Shown: piece after piece, positions 24,387-33,920 of the stretch | How positions within the stretch are numbered: the stretch's first letter is position 1 | Layout of the letters: each line of letters begins with the position of its first letter | Origin: Limnochordia bacterium | GTDB taxonomy: Bacteria > Bacillota > Limnochordia > Darwinibacteriales > DTU012 | DNA length: 64,000 nucleotides | Direction of reading: 5' to 3' | Assembly (NCBI GenBank): GCA_007116145.1 | Contig: SKJB01000004.1 | Coordinates: forward strand, 1-64,000 | The notes under the pieces: generated by a model | What the model saw: the letters and a program-made list of their open reading frames with translations, nothing else | Databases searched by the model: none | Told to the model about the DNA's origin: nothing | Program-made: the position numbers and the translations under genes

Positions 24387-25766
24387 ATGATCAAACACTG
24401 GACGTTTGTCTATATGTTAGGAACTCATTTTGCCTGGATTCTATCCTTACCTTTATGGGGTCCTATCCTGAGTTATACAGCAGAGAACAGCAATGGGTTC
24501 GACCCTTACCCATTTGGATTTTGGTTTATTACTGCCTCCACTATATCGTTTGTAGTCATACCCTTCATCCAGAGAATCAGCACGATTGTAAAATGTACCC
24601 GTTTATGTGGATTGACTCTTGTCCTCACAAATATCCTGTATTTCTTCCTCCCCCTTAGCACTTGGGTCGTTGCACCGATTGTTGCAGGATATTGTTCAGC
24701 TGCTCTGATATCCTCGTGGTTTATTCGCTTATCTACTCATGTTAGATCCGAAGAAAGAGGGTTCGTGGTTGCTGGATCGATAGTTTTGGCGAATGTAATC
24801 CTCTACATGCTTACCCTCTTGTTACCGTTTCTGAACTCGACTGTTTTATTTGCACTTCTCGTCCTACTTACTACTAGTACGTTGTTATTCTTGCCAAGCT
24901 GTGAAGACATTAGCTACCAAAATCAAACACAAAACAAGCATACAAAACCCGCCTTTTACTCAGCACTTCTGTTTATACTCTTATTTTATTGGGCTAGTGG
25001 ATCGATAGTAGATATCGTCTATGCTGCCTTAGCAGAATATACAACTTCATTCCAAAATTACAGCGTGTTGGTATATATATTGGTAGTAATTTTCTTGAGT
25101 AAAACCACAAATATTGCCAAGCCGCTACCATTTGTTGGCAGCACCGTACTAATGGGGATAAGCCTTATGAGTTATCTTATGGCAACAAACAATGGGATCA
25201 GTCTAGTCGTTTCCTCGATTATCGCCATGAGTGCATTTGGTATTATGGATCTCTATCTCTGGTCGTATCTCGTCCAACAAGATCGTCCAGTGCGGCAAGC
25301 TCTAGGTCTATTCAACCTAGGATTAGCTACTAACCTCGCGGCGATATTTGGATCTACGTACCTAGGCGGGTTGTTTTCACGCACAGGTTCTTTGGGAGTG
25401 GAAACAGGTAGCGCTTTACTTTTTTTCTCCCTAATTCCGCTATTTTACTTTGTTCATCTATCATTAAAAGAACCCAACCTAAGCAGTCCTAATCCAATAC
25501 AAGCTCAAGATCAATTATCCACTGATGCTAGCGAACACTTAAATACACTATTTGTGAACTTAACACCAAGAGAAACTGACGTTTTAAAGCTGGTCATAGC
25601 TGGTTATTCGAATCAACAAATTGTCGATGACCTACAAATAACTATGGCTACTACAAGAACCCACTTACGCAACATCTATCGTAAAACAGGATTTCCTAAC
25701 CGCAGTAAACTCCTTGCATCGGTAGTCCAAAATACGCTAGACAGCTATGAAACAACCAGACAATGA
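24387..25766 (+). CDS. LuxR-type regulator with twelve-helix MFS-like membrane domain
   Basis: A 459-residue protein. Residues 1 to about 370 form about twelve hydrophobic segments resembling an MFS carrier; the last 65 residues are a LuxR helix-turn-helix (NLTPRETDVLKLVIAGYSNQQI, then TTRTHLRNIYRKTGF). Such membrane-bound LuxR proteins probably sense a ligand and act on nearby promoters. I start at ATG 24387, nine bases after GGGGGTG. A TTG at 24348 is also open, but its nearest ribosome site is about 19 bases away. The divergently placed neighbour is msrA and the convergent one the S41-Omp85 gene. Confidence 0.82.
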   Translation: MIKHWTFVYMLGTHFAWILSLPLWGPILSYTAENSNGFDPYPFGFWFITASTISFVVIPFIQRISTIVKCTRLCGLTLVLTNILYFFLPLSTWVVAPIVAGYCSAALISSWFIRLSTHVRSEERGFVVAGSIVLANVILYMLTLLLPFLNSTVLFALLVLLTTSTLLFLPSCEDISYQNQTQNKHTKPAFYSALLFILLFYWASGSIVDIVYAALAEYTTSFQNYSVLVYILVVIFLSKTTNIAKPLPFVGSTVLMGISLMSYLMATNNGISLVVSSIIAMSAFGIMDLYLWSYLVQQDRPVRQALGLFNLGLATNLAAIFGSTYLGGLFSRTGSLGVETGSALLFFSLIPLFYFVHLSLKEPNLSSPNPIQAQDQLSTDASEHLNTLFVNLTPRETDVLKLVIAGYSNQQIVDDLQITMATTRTHLRNIYRKTGFPNRSKLLASVVQNTLDSYETTRQ

Positions 25767-25788
25767 AACCCTGTCCGGTTGTTTCATA
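25746..25788. terminator. Hairpin between convergent genes
   Basis: TATGAAACAACC (25746-25757) pairs with GGTTGTTTCATA (25777-25788), with an inner GACA/TGTC pairing beyond one mismatch. It covers the regulator's last codons and lies just before the end of the S41-Omp85 gene. No T-run follows. Confidence 0.55.
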
Positions 25789-25801
25789 ATAATCTACTGG
25801 G

Positions 25802-28621
25802 TTAGAAGGCATTGCTTAAACCCATAGAGAGACGATTTGTATCGTGTCGTTTATTCCACGCATACTTAACTTCAACAGGTCCAAATGGGGATAAGTAGCG
25901 CAACCCAACACCCATACTCATTAAAGGATCGAAAAATTTCACTACTTGATCACTTTCCCACACCTCTCCTCCGTCTATAGAGACAAATAGCGATATATCT
26001 CCTTTGAGATAGTGGCGTAACTCAGCACCAGCAACTACATATTTTGTGCCAACAATACCTGGAGGATAAGCTGCGAATGTAGTGGGACCTCCTAACTTAA
26101 ACTGATATTGAAACGGTGTCTCTTTCGCTTGAATGCCACCAGCCCCTCGAAGCGACATAGCGATAAAAGAACTTATACCCAAACTAAATTCGGTTTGACC
26201 CGCTAAGTATCCATGAGAGTTTAACATACCAACGACAATCTGACCAGACCACAATGAATTAGTCCGTAAAGGGTTATGGGGCGGTCTATACCCTTTAAAT
26301 CGTAGGTAAAGATCACGATTGCTTTGACTCTCTAAACCTAATGATGTTGCTGAAAAAACATGATTTACCTCATCATTCCCATAGCGGATCCCTGCTTGCA
26401 CCGTACTGTATGGTGTGAGATAGGTGGTGCTGTCAAAGCTAACAAAAGATTGATTGACTTGATACGTACTACCACTATGAGTCCCCCACGAGACTGCTGT
26501 TTTATCGACTTGAGTCCCTACAGATATTTGGTTTTTTACAGGAAAACCCATATTTGCAGCACCGTCAAACGATAGGATCCGTTGTTTTGATGGGCCAAAT
26601 CCAAACTTTCCATGAATATTTGCTAGAGCTCCTCCAATGTTATGATAACTAATACTGATACAGCCTGCTAGCAAATGGCTAATGATCCTATTGGCAAACA
26701 TCTGGTTATTCAGGATTATCGGGTGGCCTTCCTGCATCATAATCACTAAACGCAAAGAATCATCATCCATCAATCTAGGCTCTACAACGATACTGCGATG
26801 TGATCCTAGAAGATTCAATCTCTTCTCTAGTAACCACAACTGGTCAGCCGAGAATGGTTGACCCGCTTTTACCCCAATAACAGCATCAACCACCTGCAAA
26901 TCCGTTCGATATGCACCATAGATGTCTACACCTGCGATCTCGATCCCATCATACATCGCATACTGGTTAAAATCATGCTTGCCCCTGATTTGCTGCCAAG
27001 GAGGTGCCGACATATCTACAATGAAGTCCATAACCATGGCAGTAAGGGAGTACGCTTGCCGAGAACTAACAGACAAAGAAACCTCATTTTTTTCAATCAG
27101 TTCCAAAGTCGATCGCAAAATCCGATCATAAGGGAGATGTGGAGCTTTACTATCTAAAACCCCTTGGTCTAACGCCTTTAGATAGGCTACATACTCACTA
27201 GGATCTGGCTCCACGTAAAGATCGGGTTTAGTTTGATACTCTTCATTAATCGTTCCATCAGGGTTTAAACCTAACATTTGCGGTATCCGAACGACTAATT
27301 TACTGTGGGGTAAGCAAAAATATATTGGATCAAGTCCAATCCCGTCTCCGCCAGTGCGTGTTCCCACTAAGGTAGCCCAATTTGTGGCTTTTGCGAAAGA
27401 AGCGAAGGCTTCAGCTGATGAATACACACGATCATCAACTAACAAAAACACCTTCCCTGTAAAACCTATACTATGAGTAGGACTTACTATCACTGGCAAT
27501 TTGATCGGATTAATAAACATTTCACTCAACAATTCCGATGCAGCACCCACTCGATTGTCCACTACATAGCGCTCAACTTGCAACAGATGATAACCTAATC
27601 CTAACCGTGCTTGTAAAAACCTCTGTCCATAATTACCAGATCGAATCGTTGTATAGTAATTGTAAGCCATAGGCTCTAGAATTAAAGGTCCCATTAGTAA
27701 CTGCGACCAATAGTCTATTGTCCCTCCACCATTGCCGCGAATATCCATAATCACATATGGATAGTGATGCACGCTGCGCAAAAAATCTAGTACCGGCTCG
27801 GAATCAGCTACTAGATGGTCGTAACCAAAAGAGCGTACCCGTAAATAGGCTACCCTATTATCCTCAAGTATAATACCCTTAAAATTTGGTTGATCAGTCG
27901 CCATGCTAGGTTTGCTCTCACTCACCCAAGATTGGATTTGACTTGTTCGCTCCACTCCATCATGCCTAAAGCGTACTATTATTTTCTCTTCATTAGGTAG
28001 CGGTAAATTGAATGTGTACAGTCGATCTCTTAACCTATCTAGTTGGATAACCTGTGAATGTTGTCTGCGTTGCACATATTCGTGGACATCCATACCATCA
28101 ATCGCTACTAGCTGAACTCCAAGTGGCAAATGCTCTTGAATACTTTCATCTACAGCCACTACCCAGTACTCTCCTGCAATGTAGCGAGCATAGAAGCTTG
28201 GATGCTGCTGATTGCTCGTAACAATTTCTTGCCAGCGGGCATTCATGGCAACTACTTCCTGCGAAAAAATAGAAGCCCAGAGCGAATCCGTCACAATCCC
28301 CTGTTGCACTACAGCGCTTGGACGTACAATATTAGCATGTGAGTTTTCTAGTCGGCTGACTATATACTGCAAACTCTGGTAAAACGCGTAGTCTGTTTTA
28401 CTCTCCTGCACTAACTGCATAAATTCATCCTTTTGCTTTAACCAGTTATCTCCAGTTATCCGTTCCTTAACTGCGAGGTAGGGATAGTTTTCAGCAACAG
28501 TTTGATACAACCATTGGAAATCTTCTAACTTCTGTTGTGGTGTTACGATGGCACTCTCAACGACTCCTTCCGAAGCCATGAGCGCTAGTAACAACACGAG
28601 AGAAAGCACACATCTTTTCAT
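25802..28621 (-). CDS. Secreted S41 protease fused to POTRA and Omp85-type beta-barrel
   Basis: A 939-residue protein, one unbroken frame. Residues 1-24 are a signal peptide (MKRCVLSLVLLLALMASEG). Residues about 30-475 are an S41 peptidase: H95 in ENSHANI, DIRGNGGG at 293-300, and nucleophile S401 in VYSSAEAF. Residues about 558-631 fit one POTRA repeat (GVDIYGAYRTDLQVVDAVI, then LLEKRLNLLGSHRSIVVE). Residues about 640-939 are rich in alternating strands with GATEFSLG-like and YVVAGAELRHYL elements, and end GLRYLSPFGPVEVKYAWN...GLSNAF, the C-terminal Phe pattern of Omp85 barrels. Such a barrel needs an outer membrane. It is read alone. Confidence 0.82.
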   Translation of the reverse strand: MKRCVLSLVLLLALMASEGVVESAIVTPQQKLEDFQWLYQTVAENYPYLAVKERITGDNWLKQKDEFMQLVQESKTDYAFYQSLQYIVSRLENSHANIVRPSAVVQQGIVTDSLWASIFSQEVVAMNARWQEIVTSNQQHPSFYARYIAGEYWVVAVDESIQEHLPLGVQLVAIDGMDVHEYVQRRQHSQVIQLDRLRDRLYTFNLPLPNEEKIIVRFRHDGVERTSQIQSWVSESKPSMATDQPNFKGIILEDNRVAYLRVRSFGYDHLVADSEPVLDFLRSVHHYPYVIMDIRGNGGGTIDYWSQLLMGPLILEPMAYNYYTTIRSGNYGQRFLQARLGLGYHLLQVERYVVDNRVGAASELLSEMFINPIKLPVIVSPTHSIGFTGKVFLLVDDRVYSSAEAFASFAKATNWATLVGTRTGGDGIGLDPIYFCLPHSKLVVRIPQMLGLNPDGTINEEYQTKPDLYVEPDPSEYVAYLKALDQGVLDSKAPHLPYDRILRSTLELIEKNEVSLSVSSRQAYSLTAMVMDFIVDMSAPPWQQIRGKHDFNQYAMYDGIEIAGVDIYGAYRTDLQVVDAVIGVKAGQPFSADQLWLLEKRLNLLGSHRSIVVEPRLMDDDSLRLVIMMQEGHPIILNNQMFANRIISHLLAGCISISYHNIGGALANIHGKFGFGPSKQRILSFDGAANMGFPVKNQISVGTQVDKTAVSWGTHSGSTYQVNQSFVSFDSTTYLTPYSTVQAGIRYGNDEVNHVFSATSLGLESQSNRDLYLRFKGYRPPHNPLRTNSLWSGQIVVGMLNSHGYLAGQTEFSLGISSFIAMSLRGAGGIQAKETPFQYQFKLGGPTTFAAYPPGIVGTKYVVAGAELRHYLKGDISLFVSIDGGEVWESDQVVKFFDPLMSMGVGLRYLSPFGPVEVKYAWNKRHDTNRLSMGLSNAF

Positions 28622-28772
28622 GGTACACCCCCGAGAATTTACCTACTTATATGTTTATTACCCATTCGATTTTCAGAATACTATATCCTTCCTACTAAGG
28701 ATAATAAATCAGGCTATACCTCGGTGTAGCTAGCATTAGGCTTCTTGGCAGAAGGGTGGCCAAGAATACTTA

Positions 28773-29306
28773 CTAACCTTGTAGCTGAGCCTTTTCAATC
28801 ATTGTTTTATGTTCATCATCAGAGACAAAGTACTCTACCGTATAAGCAATGAAAAGAATAACTGGTAGATTGAGCAGCCAACGAAAAACAGCAAAGCGCA
28901 GTCCTAGCGCAGTTGACTCAAATAAAAACATTGGTATTTTTAGGGTAGCCCAAGAGGATAAAAATATTACTATATTCGCTAGACGCACACCTTTAATTAG
29001 CATTACGGCTGCAAAGGGAAACGCTCCATATAGCGGCCCCGCTGAGCTAGCACCAAGGATGATGCTGAGCAAAATCCCTTTAAACCCTGATTCTCGTCCC
29101 ATATACTTGATAACTACATTGCGAGGAACCCATTGATCCAATAACCCCAATAAAATAAAGATAGGTGGCAAAACAGCTAGCATCTGTGAAAAGTTAAAGA
29201 CGGTATTGCGCATAAGCGGTTCCTGTAATTCCGGTTTAAAAATTGCGACTCCCGCACTCAAGCCTAGAAAAATAAGAAACATGCGATAACGAACAACTAA
29301 TTTCAT
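28773..29306 (-). CDS. Permease, second half of split ArsP/DUF318-type transporter
   Basis: A 177-residue protein with about four to five membrane helices. Its core, YMGRESGFKGILLSIILGA then GPLYGAFPFAA, is the same repeat as in the gene before it (FIGQDTGFFGMLFTGVVGA then PGFVAFPLA). In the permease family PF03773 (ArsP and relatives) both repeats occur in one chain. ATG 29306 overlaps the preceding stop by four bases, so the two are translated together. Substrate unknown. Confidence 0.68.
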   Translation of the reverse strand: MKLVVRYRMFLIFLGLSAGVAIFKPELQEPLMRNTVFNFSQMLAVLPPIFILLGLLDQWVPRNVVIKYMGRESGFKGILLSIILGASSAGPLYGAFPFAAVMLIKGVRLANIVIFLSSWATLKIPMFLFESTALGLRFAVFRWLLNLPVILFIAYTVEYFVSDDEHKTMIEKAQLQG

Positions 29307-29779
29307 ACTAGCACCCCCAACAGATACGCGATGCCAAAAGCTAGAATAAAGCTTAATCCATTACGTATCAACGTTTGCTTCACACCAAAGTAACGAATTT
29401 CTAACGGTGCAGTGATAACTCCAACCATCATGAGAGTTGACACGAATACTGCGACTTGCTCTATCCCTGCACCAAGTTGTAGCAAAGAATCGGCTAATGG
29501 AAATGCTACAAACCCTGGAATTAGCGTCACTGCCCCGACGACTCCAGTAAAGAGCATACCAAAAAAACCAGTATCTTGACCAATGAACCGAGAAATTACC
29601 TGTGGAGATAACAGGGTAATCGCCAACCCTACCAATACCAGTACTGCAGTGAAATCTGGTAGCACTTTCTCTAACGACTTCCACGCCTTCACTAACGCTT
29701 GTTTGGTGCGTTCCTTGTCTTTTAAAAAGGAAAAGCTTAAAAAAATAACTGCTAATCCATATAACGAATACGTAAACAT
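29303..29779 (-). CDS. Permease, first half of split ArsP/DUF318-type transporter
   Basis: A 158-residue membrane protein that carries the first of two related repeats, with FIGQDTGFFGM, PGFVAFPLADSLLQLGAG and ending LGVLV. ATG 29779 follows AGGTGG by eight bases; an in-frame GTG 12 bases earlier overlaps that site. Together with the next gene it makes a protein of normal permease size. ArsP members export organoarsenicals, but no ars regulator is close and the Cys residues typical of ArsP are not visible, so the substrate is not assigned. Confidence 0.68.
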   Translation of the reverse strand: MFTYSLYGLAVIFLSFSFLKDKERTKQALVKAWKSLEKVLPDFTAVLVLVGLAITLLSPQVISRFIGQDTGFFGMLFTGVVGAVTLIPGFVAFPLADSLLQLGAGIEQVAVFVSTLMMVGVITAPLEIRYFGVKQTLIRNGLSFILAFGIAYLLGVLV

Positions 29780-29945
29780 GATATCGCCCACCTTTCATAC
29801 CCCATACGGGTATTCTAACACTGAACCTTTTAAAATGCAAGCACCAAAGAAAAGCTGAGGAAACGAGCCTGACATGCAATTGATTTTTCTTGATGGAGAT
29901 GGTACAATACGGGCAATGACAAAATATCAGTAGAGGAGCAACAAA

Positions 29946-31130
29946 TTGCACACTTTATCCTTAGAACAAGAACCAGCAAATTATCTTCTATCCACAGTAT
30001 CCGTCTGGGCCACCTTTACCTTAATCGGACTTACATTTACCGTATTCGGATCCACCATTCCTTTCTTGTTTAGTGATTTCCAAATTACCTTAGCCCAAGC
30101 TGGCTTACTCGTTACCTTTATGGCAACAGGTCGTATGGTATCTGTTGTTGGTAGTGGAGTATTAGCCGATTCATTTGGTCGAAAACCCTTGCTAATACTA
30201 GGAGCTAGTCTGCTAACTCTCGGTTTAATGGGCATAGGGACGATTACAATCTTTCCCTTAGCCCTCCTGTTTGCAGCTTTTGCTGGAGTAGGTCATGGTA
30301 TGGTTGACACATCAGGTAGTGCAGTCATTTCCGATCTCAACAATGATAATCTTAGTAAAGCATTAAATATGACGCATATGTTTTTTGGCGTGGGTTGCCT
30401 TTTAGGACCTCTCTTAGCTGGAACCGTTCTATCCTTAGGGTATCATTGGCGAATAATTTACTACATTAAAGCTGCCATTGGTCTTAGTATTATTTGTTTT
30501 ATCAGCTTTCAGACCTTCCCAGCAAAAACGGTAAACCATCAAAGTTTACAGCGGTTTTCTGGACTTCTTTCCATTGGACTATTGGCCTTGGGTATCGTCA
30601 TTTTCATTTACTCGGGTGTGGGACACAGTTTGAATACATGGATTAGTTCCTATATGCGAGACATTGCTCATGTCCCTGTTTTTTTAGCTACTGGCACTCT
30701 AGCAATCTATAATCTTGGAATTACCTTAGGACGTCTAGTAACGAGCTTTGCTTCAAAAAAGCTAGATGACACGATACTTATTCTTATCATGTCTATCCTC
30801 TCTCTGGCTTCTATTTCCTTAGCCCTCTTTAGTACATCGGGTGCAGTAATCATTCTCTGCTTAGGATTTACGGGCTTCTTCTTTGGCGGACTATTTCCTA
30901 CAGTTATTGCAATTGCTGGCCGTTTATACCCAGAACGACGCGGAACGATTACTGGGCTACTGGTCATGGCTGCATCCTTAGGGAGTATGACAATTCCTGC
31001 ATCCACAGGATTTCTAGCACATTCGTGGGGTTTAACCGTAAGCCTACGGCTATCCATAATCCTGATATTCGTGCTAGTATTAACAGCCCTGGTTCTCCAA
31101 AACCAGGTACAAGCAAACACCAAGGCTTAA
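29946..31130 (+). CDS. MFS transporter
   Basis: A 394-residue carrier with about twelve helices and the MFS loop motif GVLADSFGRKPLLILG between helices 2 and 3, and GRLYPERRGTITGL in the second half. It resembles the FHS and sugar-related branch, but the substrate cannot be told. The start is TTG 29946, seven bases past GAGGAG. It ends at a terminator, then meets the convergent GntR gene, which may regulate it. Confidence 0.85.
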   Translation: MHTLSLEQEPANYLLSTVSVWATFTLIGLTFTVFGSTIPFLFSDFQITLAQAGLLVTFMATGRMVSVVGSGVLADSFGRKPLLILGASLLTLGLMGIGTITIFPLALLFAAFAGVGHGMVDTSGSAVISDLNNDNLSKALNMTHMFFGVGCLLGPLLAGTVLSLGYHWRIIYYIKAAIGLSIICFISFQTFPAKTVNHQSLQRFSGLLSIGLLALGIVIFIYSGVGHSLNTWISSYMRDIAHVPVFLATGTLAIYNLGITLGRLVTSFASKKLDDTILILIMSILSLASISLALFSTSGAVIILCLGFTGFFFGGLFPTVIAIAGRLYPERRGTITGLLVMAASLGSMTIPASTGFLAHSWGLTVSLRLSIILIFVLVLTALVLQNQVQANTKA

Positions 31131-31155
31131 CATCCCGTTAGGTCTTGGTGCTTTC
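31118..31155 (+). terminator. Terminator of the MFS gene
   Basis: A 14-bp stem (CACCAAGGCTTAAC with GTTAGGTCTTGGTG, two G-U pairs, loop ATCCC) followed by CTTTCT. It overlaps the last codons of the gene. Confidence 0.7.
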
Positions 31156-31181
31156 TATACACTCCATGCCATGGTTTTTCA

Positions 31182-31847
31182 TCATCTATTCGGAAATTTA
31201 TGTTCATCAAATCGCAAGCGAATGTTTTCCATACTCTTTTGAATATGCTCCATAGCCAACAATTGAGCTTTCAATGGGTCTCGTTCAACAATAGCATGAA
31301 TAATCGATTGATGTTCGGCAAGTGTTTCTATGGGAGGGCGCATTAAGCCCTTTTGATAACTAAATTGATTGATACTAAAGGAATCATTAATTTCCTGTAG
31401 CAACTTATTTCCTGATAATTTGGTGAGACGTGAATGAAACTGTTGATCAACAATCACATACTCTTGTTCTAAATCAGAACTCCACTTACCCTGAAATTTA
31501 GCAAAAAATTGGCGAATCTCTTCGATATCTTCATCGCTAGCGTGTAACGCACACGCTTTAGCTGCTGCACCATCGAGTACCTCTCGCAATGCAAAAATAT
31601 TCAACATTTCGTCTAAGCTCAACCGCTTTACAAAAAAACCTCGCCGCGGAACATATTCTAGGATGTTTTCAGCTGTCAACCGCTCGAGCACACGAAGAAT
31701 TGGAGTACGACTCACACCATATTCTTTTGCTAAATGTTCTTGCCGTAACTTCGTCCCATGCTGATAGACCTGATTCCAAATTTCTTGCTTTAAACGATTA
31801 TACAAGTACGAATTGAGATCTTCGAATGTATCGTCAAATTGAGACAT
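31182..31847 (-). CDS. GntR-family regulator, FadR/FCD subfamily
   Basis: A 221-residue regulator with an N-terminal winged helix (KLRQEHLAKEYGVSRTPILRVLERL) and a C-terminal all-helical FCD ligand domain with VDQQFHSRLTKLSGN and LAEHQSIIHAI, which hold the usual metal-binding Asp/His residues. Ligands of this group are mostly carboxylic acids. AAAGGAG precedes ATG 31847. The convergent MFS gene is the nearest candidate target. Confidence 0.9.
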   Translation of the reverse strand: MSQFDDTFEDLNSYLYNRLKQEIWNQVYQHGTKLRQEHLAKEYGVSRTPILRVLERLTAENILEYVPRRGFFVKRLSLDEMLNIFALREVLDGAAAKACALHASDEDIEEIRQFFAKFQGKWSSDLEQEYVIVDQQFHSRLTKLSGNKLLQEINDSFSINQFSYQKGLMRPPIETLAEHQSIIHAIVERDPLKAQLLAMEHIQKSMENIRLRFDEHKFPNR

Positions 31848-31946
31848 TGATCTGCTCCTTTACCTTCTATTATCCATATTCCGTTGCTTTTTGAATGCAA
31901 AAATCACTATTATGTTTCGCCATATATGCTTAATACCCTTCTTTCA

Positions 31947-32003
31947 AAAAAAAATATGACCTAGCAAAAGGATTAGCCTAAGTACTAGTCTTTTTGCTAG
32001 GTC
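31947..32003 (-). terminator. Terminator of the DUF4097/ABC operon
   Basis: GACCTAGCAAAA (31958-31969) and TTTTGCTAGGTC (31992-32003) form a 12-bp stem with a 22-base loop; on the minus strand a run of eight to nine T follows. It begins eight bases past the DUF4097 stop. Confidence 0.8.
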
Positions 32004-32010
32004 TTGTTTC

Positions 32011-33132
32011 TTAACGAATCCGCAGACTCACATTACCATATTCTGCATCTAGACGAACAAGGTGTACACCTTGATTGTGTGTGGCCAAATAGCGATCCCG
32101 TGAATTTGAAATTGTTTCCTTAACCATGGTTACATTTGAGTTTACACTTGCTCTCTCTGCATCCACCATTAGGTTGTAGCCATCCGTTGAATCCTGCAAC
32201 TCAATATCAACTGTAGTGTGACGGCTGCGTATCGTTAGCTCATTACTCACGTTTGCTAACCGAAGTGATCCAAACCGAGCATTAAGATCCATATTGCCCG
32301 CTACTCTATTCGTGTGCAAATTACTATGGGAGAAGTCACCTTGAATCGTTCCACCAATATCCCGTAGATCTATGTGATCATGACTAGCCTGCAAATTAAC
32401 TTCACCGCTGATATCATCTAAATGGACTCGCGAGTGACGAGAGTTTAATCGAAGATCACCAGCCACTTCCTCCACAGTTAACTGAGAATGCGCTGTGTCA
32501 AGTTGAAGAGTTCCATTAACTCCACGAATATCACCAGAGCTGTGGTTGATGCTTAGACGCACATTGTTGTTAATCGCTTTAATCGTAAGACCCGTAAGAT
32601 GATTTAACGTTCCTTCTAAACCAGAAGCAAGATTTTCTATGTGAACGAATCCATGGCTAGCAGTAAGCGACACGAATAAATCCTGGGGTAGGTGAATAAC
32701 AAAATCTGTCTGCACACCACGTATCATTGACGTTGATCGGGGTATATTTTCCATGCTAAGAGACAGGTGCTCCTGGTTTATCTGGTGATCCAATTCTAAC
32801 TTAGCTAAGTGCTCTAAAGCTAATTGTTCCGTATTTGCATAGACCGTAACTACTGTGGCAATTTCAATATCCAGATTATCGTACCCGACTATTTTTACGT
32901 CCCCATAGTGGTTGAGCAGAATTAACCCCTTCAAGTTTTCCGATGATACACTAACCCGTTCTTCCAGCGAAGCACTGGGGTATTCAGCCAGTACAGATTG
33001 GTTCATGGAAGGGTTAAACGATGAACTCGTATTGCTGAAACGAACATTGCCCCCTCTATTATAAATCACATTACTAAAGGCAATAGCTGATAGGATTAGC
33101 AAAATACCAATAAATATTTGCTGTCGATTCAT
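32011..33132 (-). CDS. DUF4097-type beta-helix protein, membrane anchored
   Basis: A 373-residue protein with one N-terminal membrane helix (IFIGILLILSAIAFSNVI) and a long run of short beta-strand repeats with recurring HS, HG and GDI/GEV turns (for example INHSSGDIRGV, TAHSQLTVEEV, SRHSRVHLDDI). This is the DUF4097/DUF2807 pattern, which folds as a right-handed beta-helix outside the membrane. Such proteins often accompany YtrA-type ABC exporters and envelope stress genes. Its start has AGGAGG at good spacing and it follows the ABC permease by 23 bases. Confidence 0.82.
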   Translation of the reverse strand: MNRQQIFIGILLILSAIAFSNVIYNRGGNVRFSNTSSSFNPSMNQSVLAEYPSASLEERVSVSSENLKGLILLNHYGDVKIVGYDNLDIEIATVVTVYANTEQLALEHLAKLELDHQINQEHLSLSMENIPRSTSMIRGVQTDFVIHLPQDLFVSLTASHGFVHIENLASGLEGTLNHLTGLTIKAINNNVRLSINHSSGDIRGVNGTLQLDTAHSQLTVEEVAGDLRLNSRHSRVHLDDISGEVNLQASHDHIDLRDIGGTIQGDFSHSNLHTNRVAGNMDLNARFGSLRLANVSNELTIRSRHTTVDIELQDSTDGYNLMVDAERASVNSNVTMVKETISNSRDRYLATHNQGVHLVRLDAEYGNVSLRIR

Positions 33133-33155
33133 GATTGTTTATCCTCCTTCTGCTG

Positions 33156-33920
33156 CTAGACAATCTCAATTTGTGTTTCCCATAGCCAAGTCCCCAAGGC
33201 GAACAAGGCAACAACGATTAGCCATGGAGCAAGAATGGGAGCGAGGCTCATCTGAAATTCGCCCATGTGCACCATCCCTTGACTATAATTACCAATTTCA
33301 AATGTCATCCAGGGTACCCAGCGAAGTAAGGGTTCGATTACGTATCCTAACCGTTCCATTAGCCAGACAGACAGCACAAGAATCCAAACCATGACCAGTC
33401 CCTGAAAGCGTTTGACCATACGCGCAGAAATGTAAGAAAAGTGTGTTAGCATGGTGGCTGACGACACTAGTAATACGCTAAGCACAAAAGCATTGAGTCC
33501 AGTTCGCAGATACCAAATTGTGGGAAACAGAGTTAAACAATCACCTACGATCTGCATAATACTACCACCTAGTGCAAGAAAAAAACTAGCTGCAAACAGC
33601 ACTACGCTGAAGACATAGGCTATCATTACAACAAGGAACTTCGATGTAGTAATCTGCCACCCTGGTATGGGTAGAGACAAGAGCAGGTAGGCTGTATCTT
33701 GATTCCATTCCGAGCGATACATCTGCACACTGATCCATAGTAACCAGATTGGAATAAACGAAATTGGGATCCACCCCAGACCAAAAACTAACTCAGCAGG
33801 CCAGCGCTGAACTCTAGTTGCTAGGAATAGATGCCAACCTAACGTGAGAAACATTAAGACACCTAAATACCATCTGAGAGCTCGTAATTCTTTTTTTATT
33901 AGTTGCAGATAGGATTTCAT
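33156..33920 (-). CDS. ABC exporter membrane subunit
   Basis: A 254-residue protein with six hydrophobic segments, typical of ABC-2 type permeases. It begins MKSYLQLIKKELRALRWYL, a common start in this group. GGAGGTATACC precedes ATG 33920, which shares its last base with the ATPase stop. With the ATPase and YtrA regulator it forms a YtrA-type exporter operon; such systems often respond to cell-wall stress. Substrate unknown. Confidence 0.8.
   Translation of the reverse strand: MKSYLQLIKKELRALRWYLGVLMFLTLGWHLFLATRVQRWPAELVFGLGWIPISFIPIWLLWISVQMYRSEWNQDTAYLLLSLPIPGWQITTSKFLVVMIAYVFSVVLFAASFFLALGGSIMQIVGDCLTLFPTIWYLRTGLNAFVLSVLLVSSATMLTHFSYISARMVKRFQGLVMVWILVLSVWLMERLGYVIEPLLRWVPWMTFEIGNYSQGMVHMGEFQMSLAPILAPWLIVVALFALGTWLWETQIEIV

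Noticed and set aside
26858..27157. 99-codon plus-strand frame
   Set aside because: A shadow of the S41-Omp85 gene in the opposite strand, with no ribosome site or recognisable motif.
29361..29951. 196-codon frame on the minus strand
   Set aside because: It lies over the first permease half in another frame, is rich in Phe/Ser/Arg and has no known pattern.
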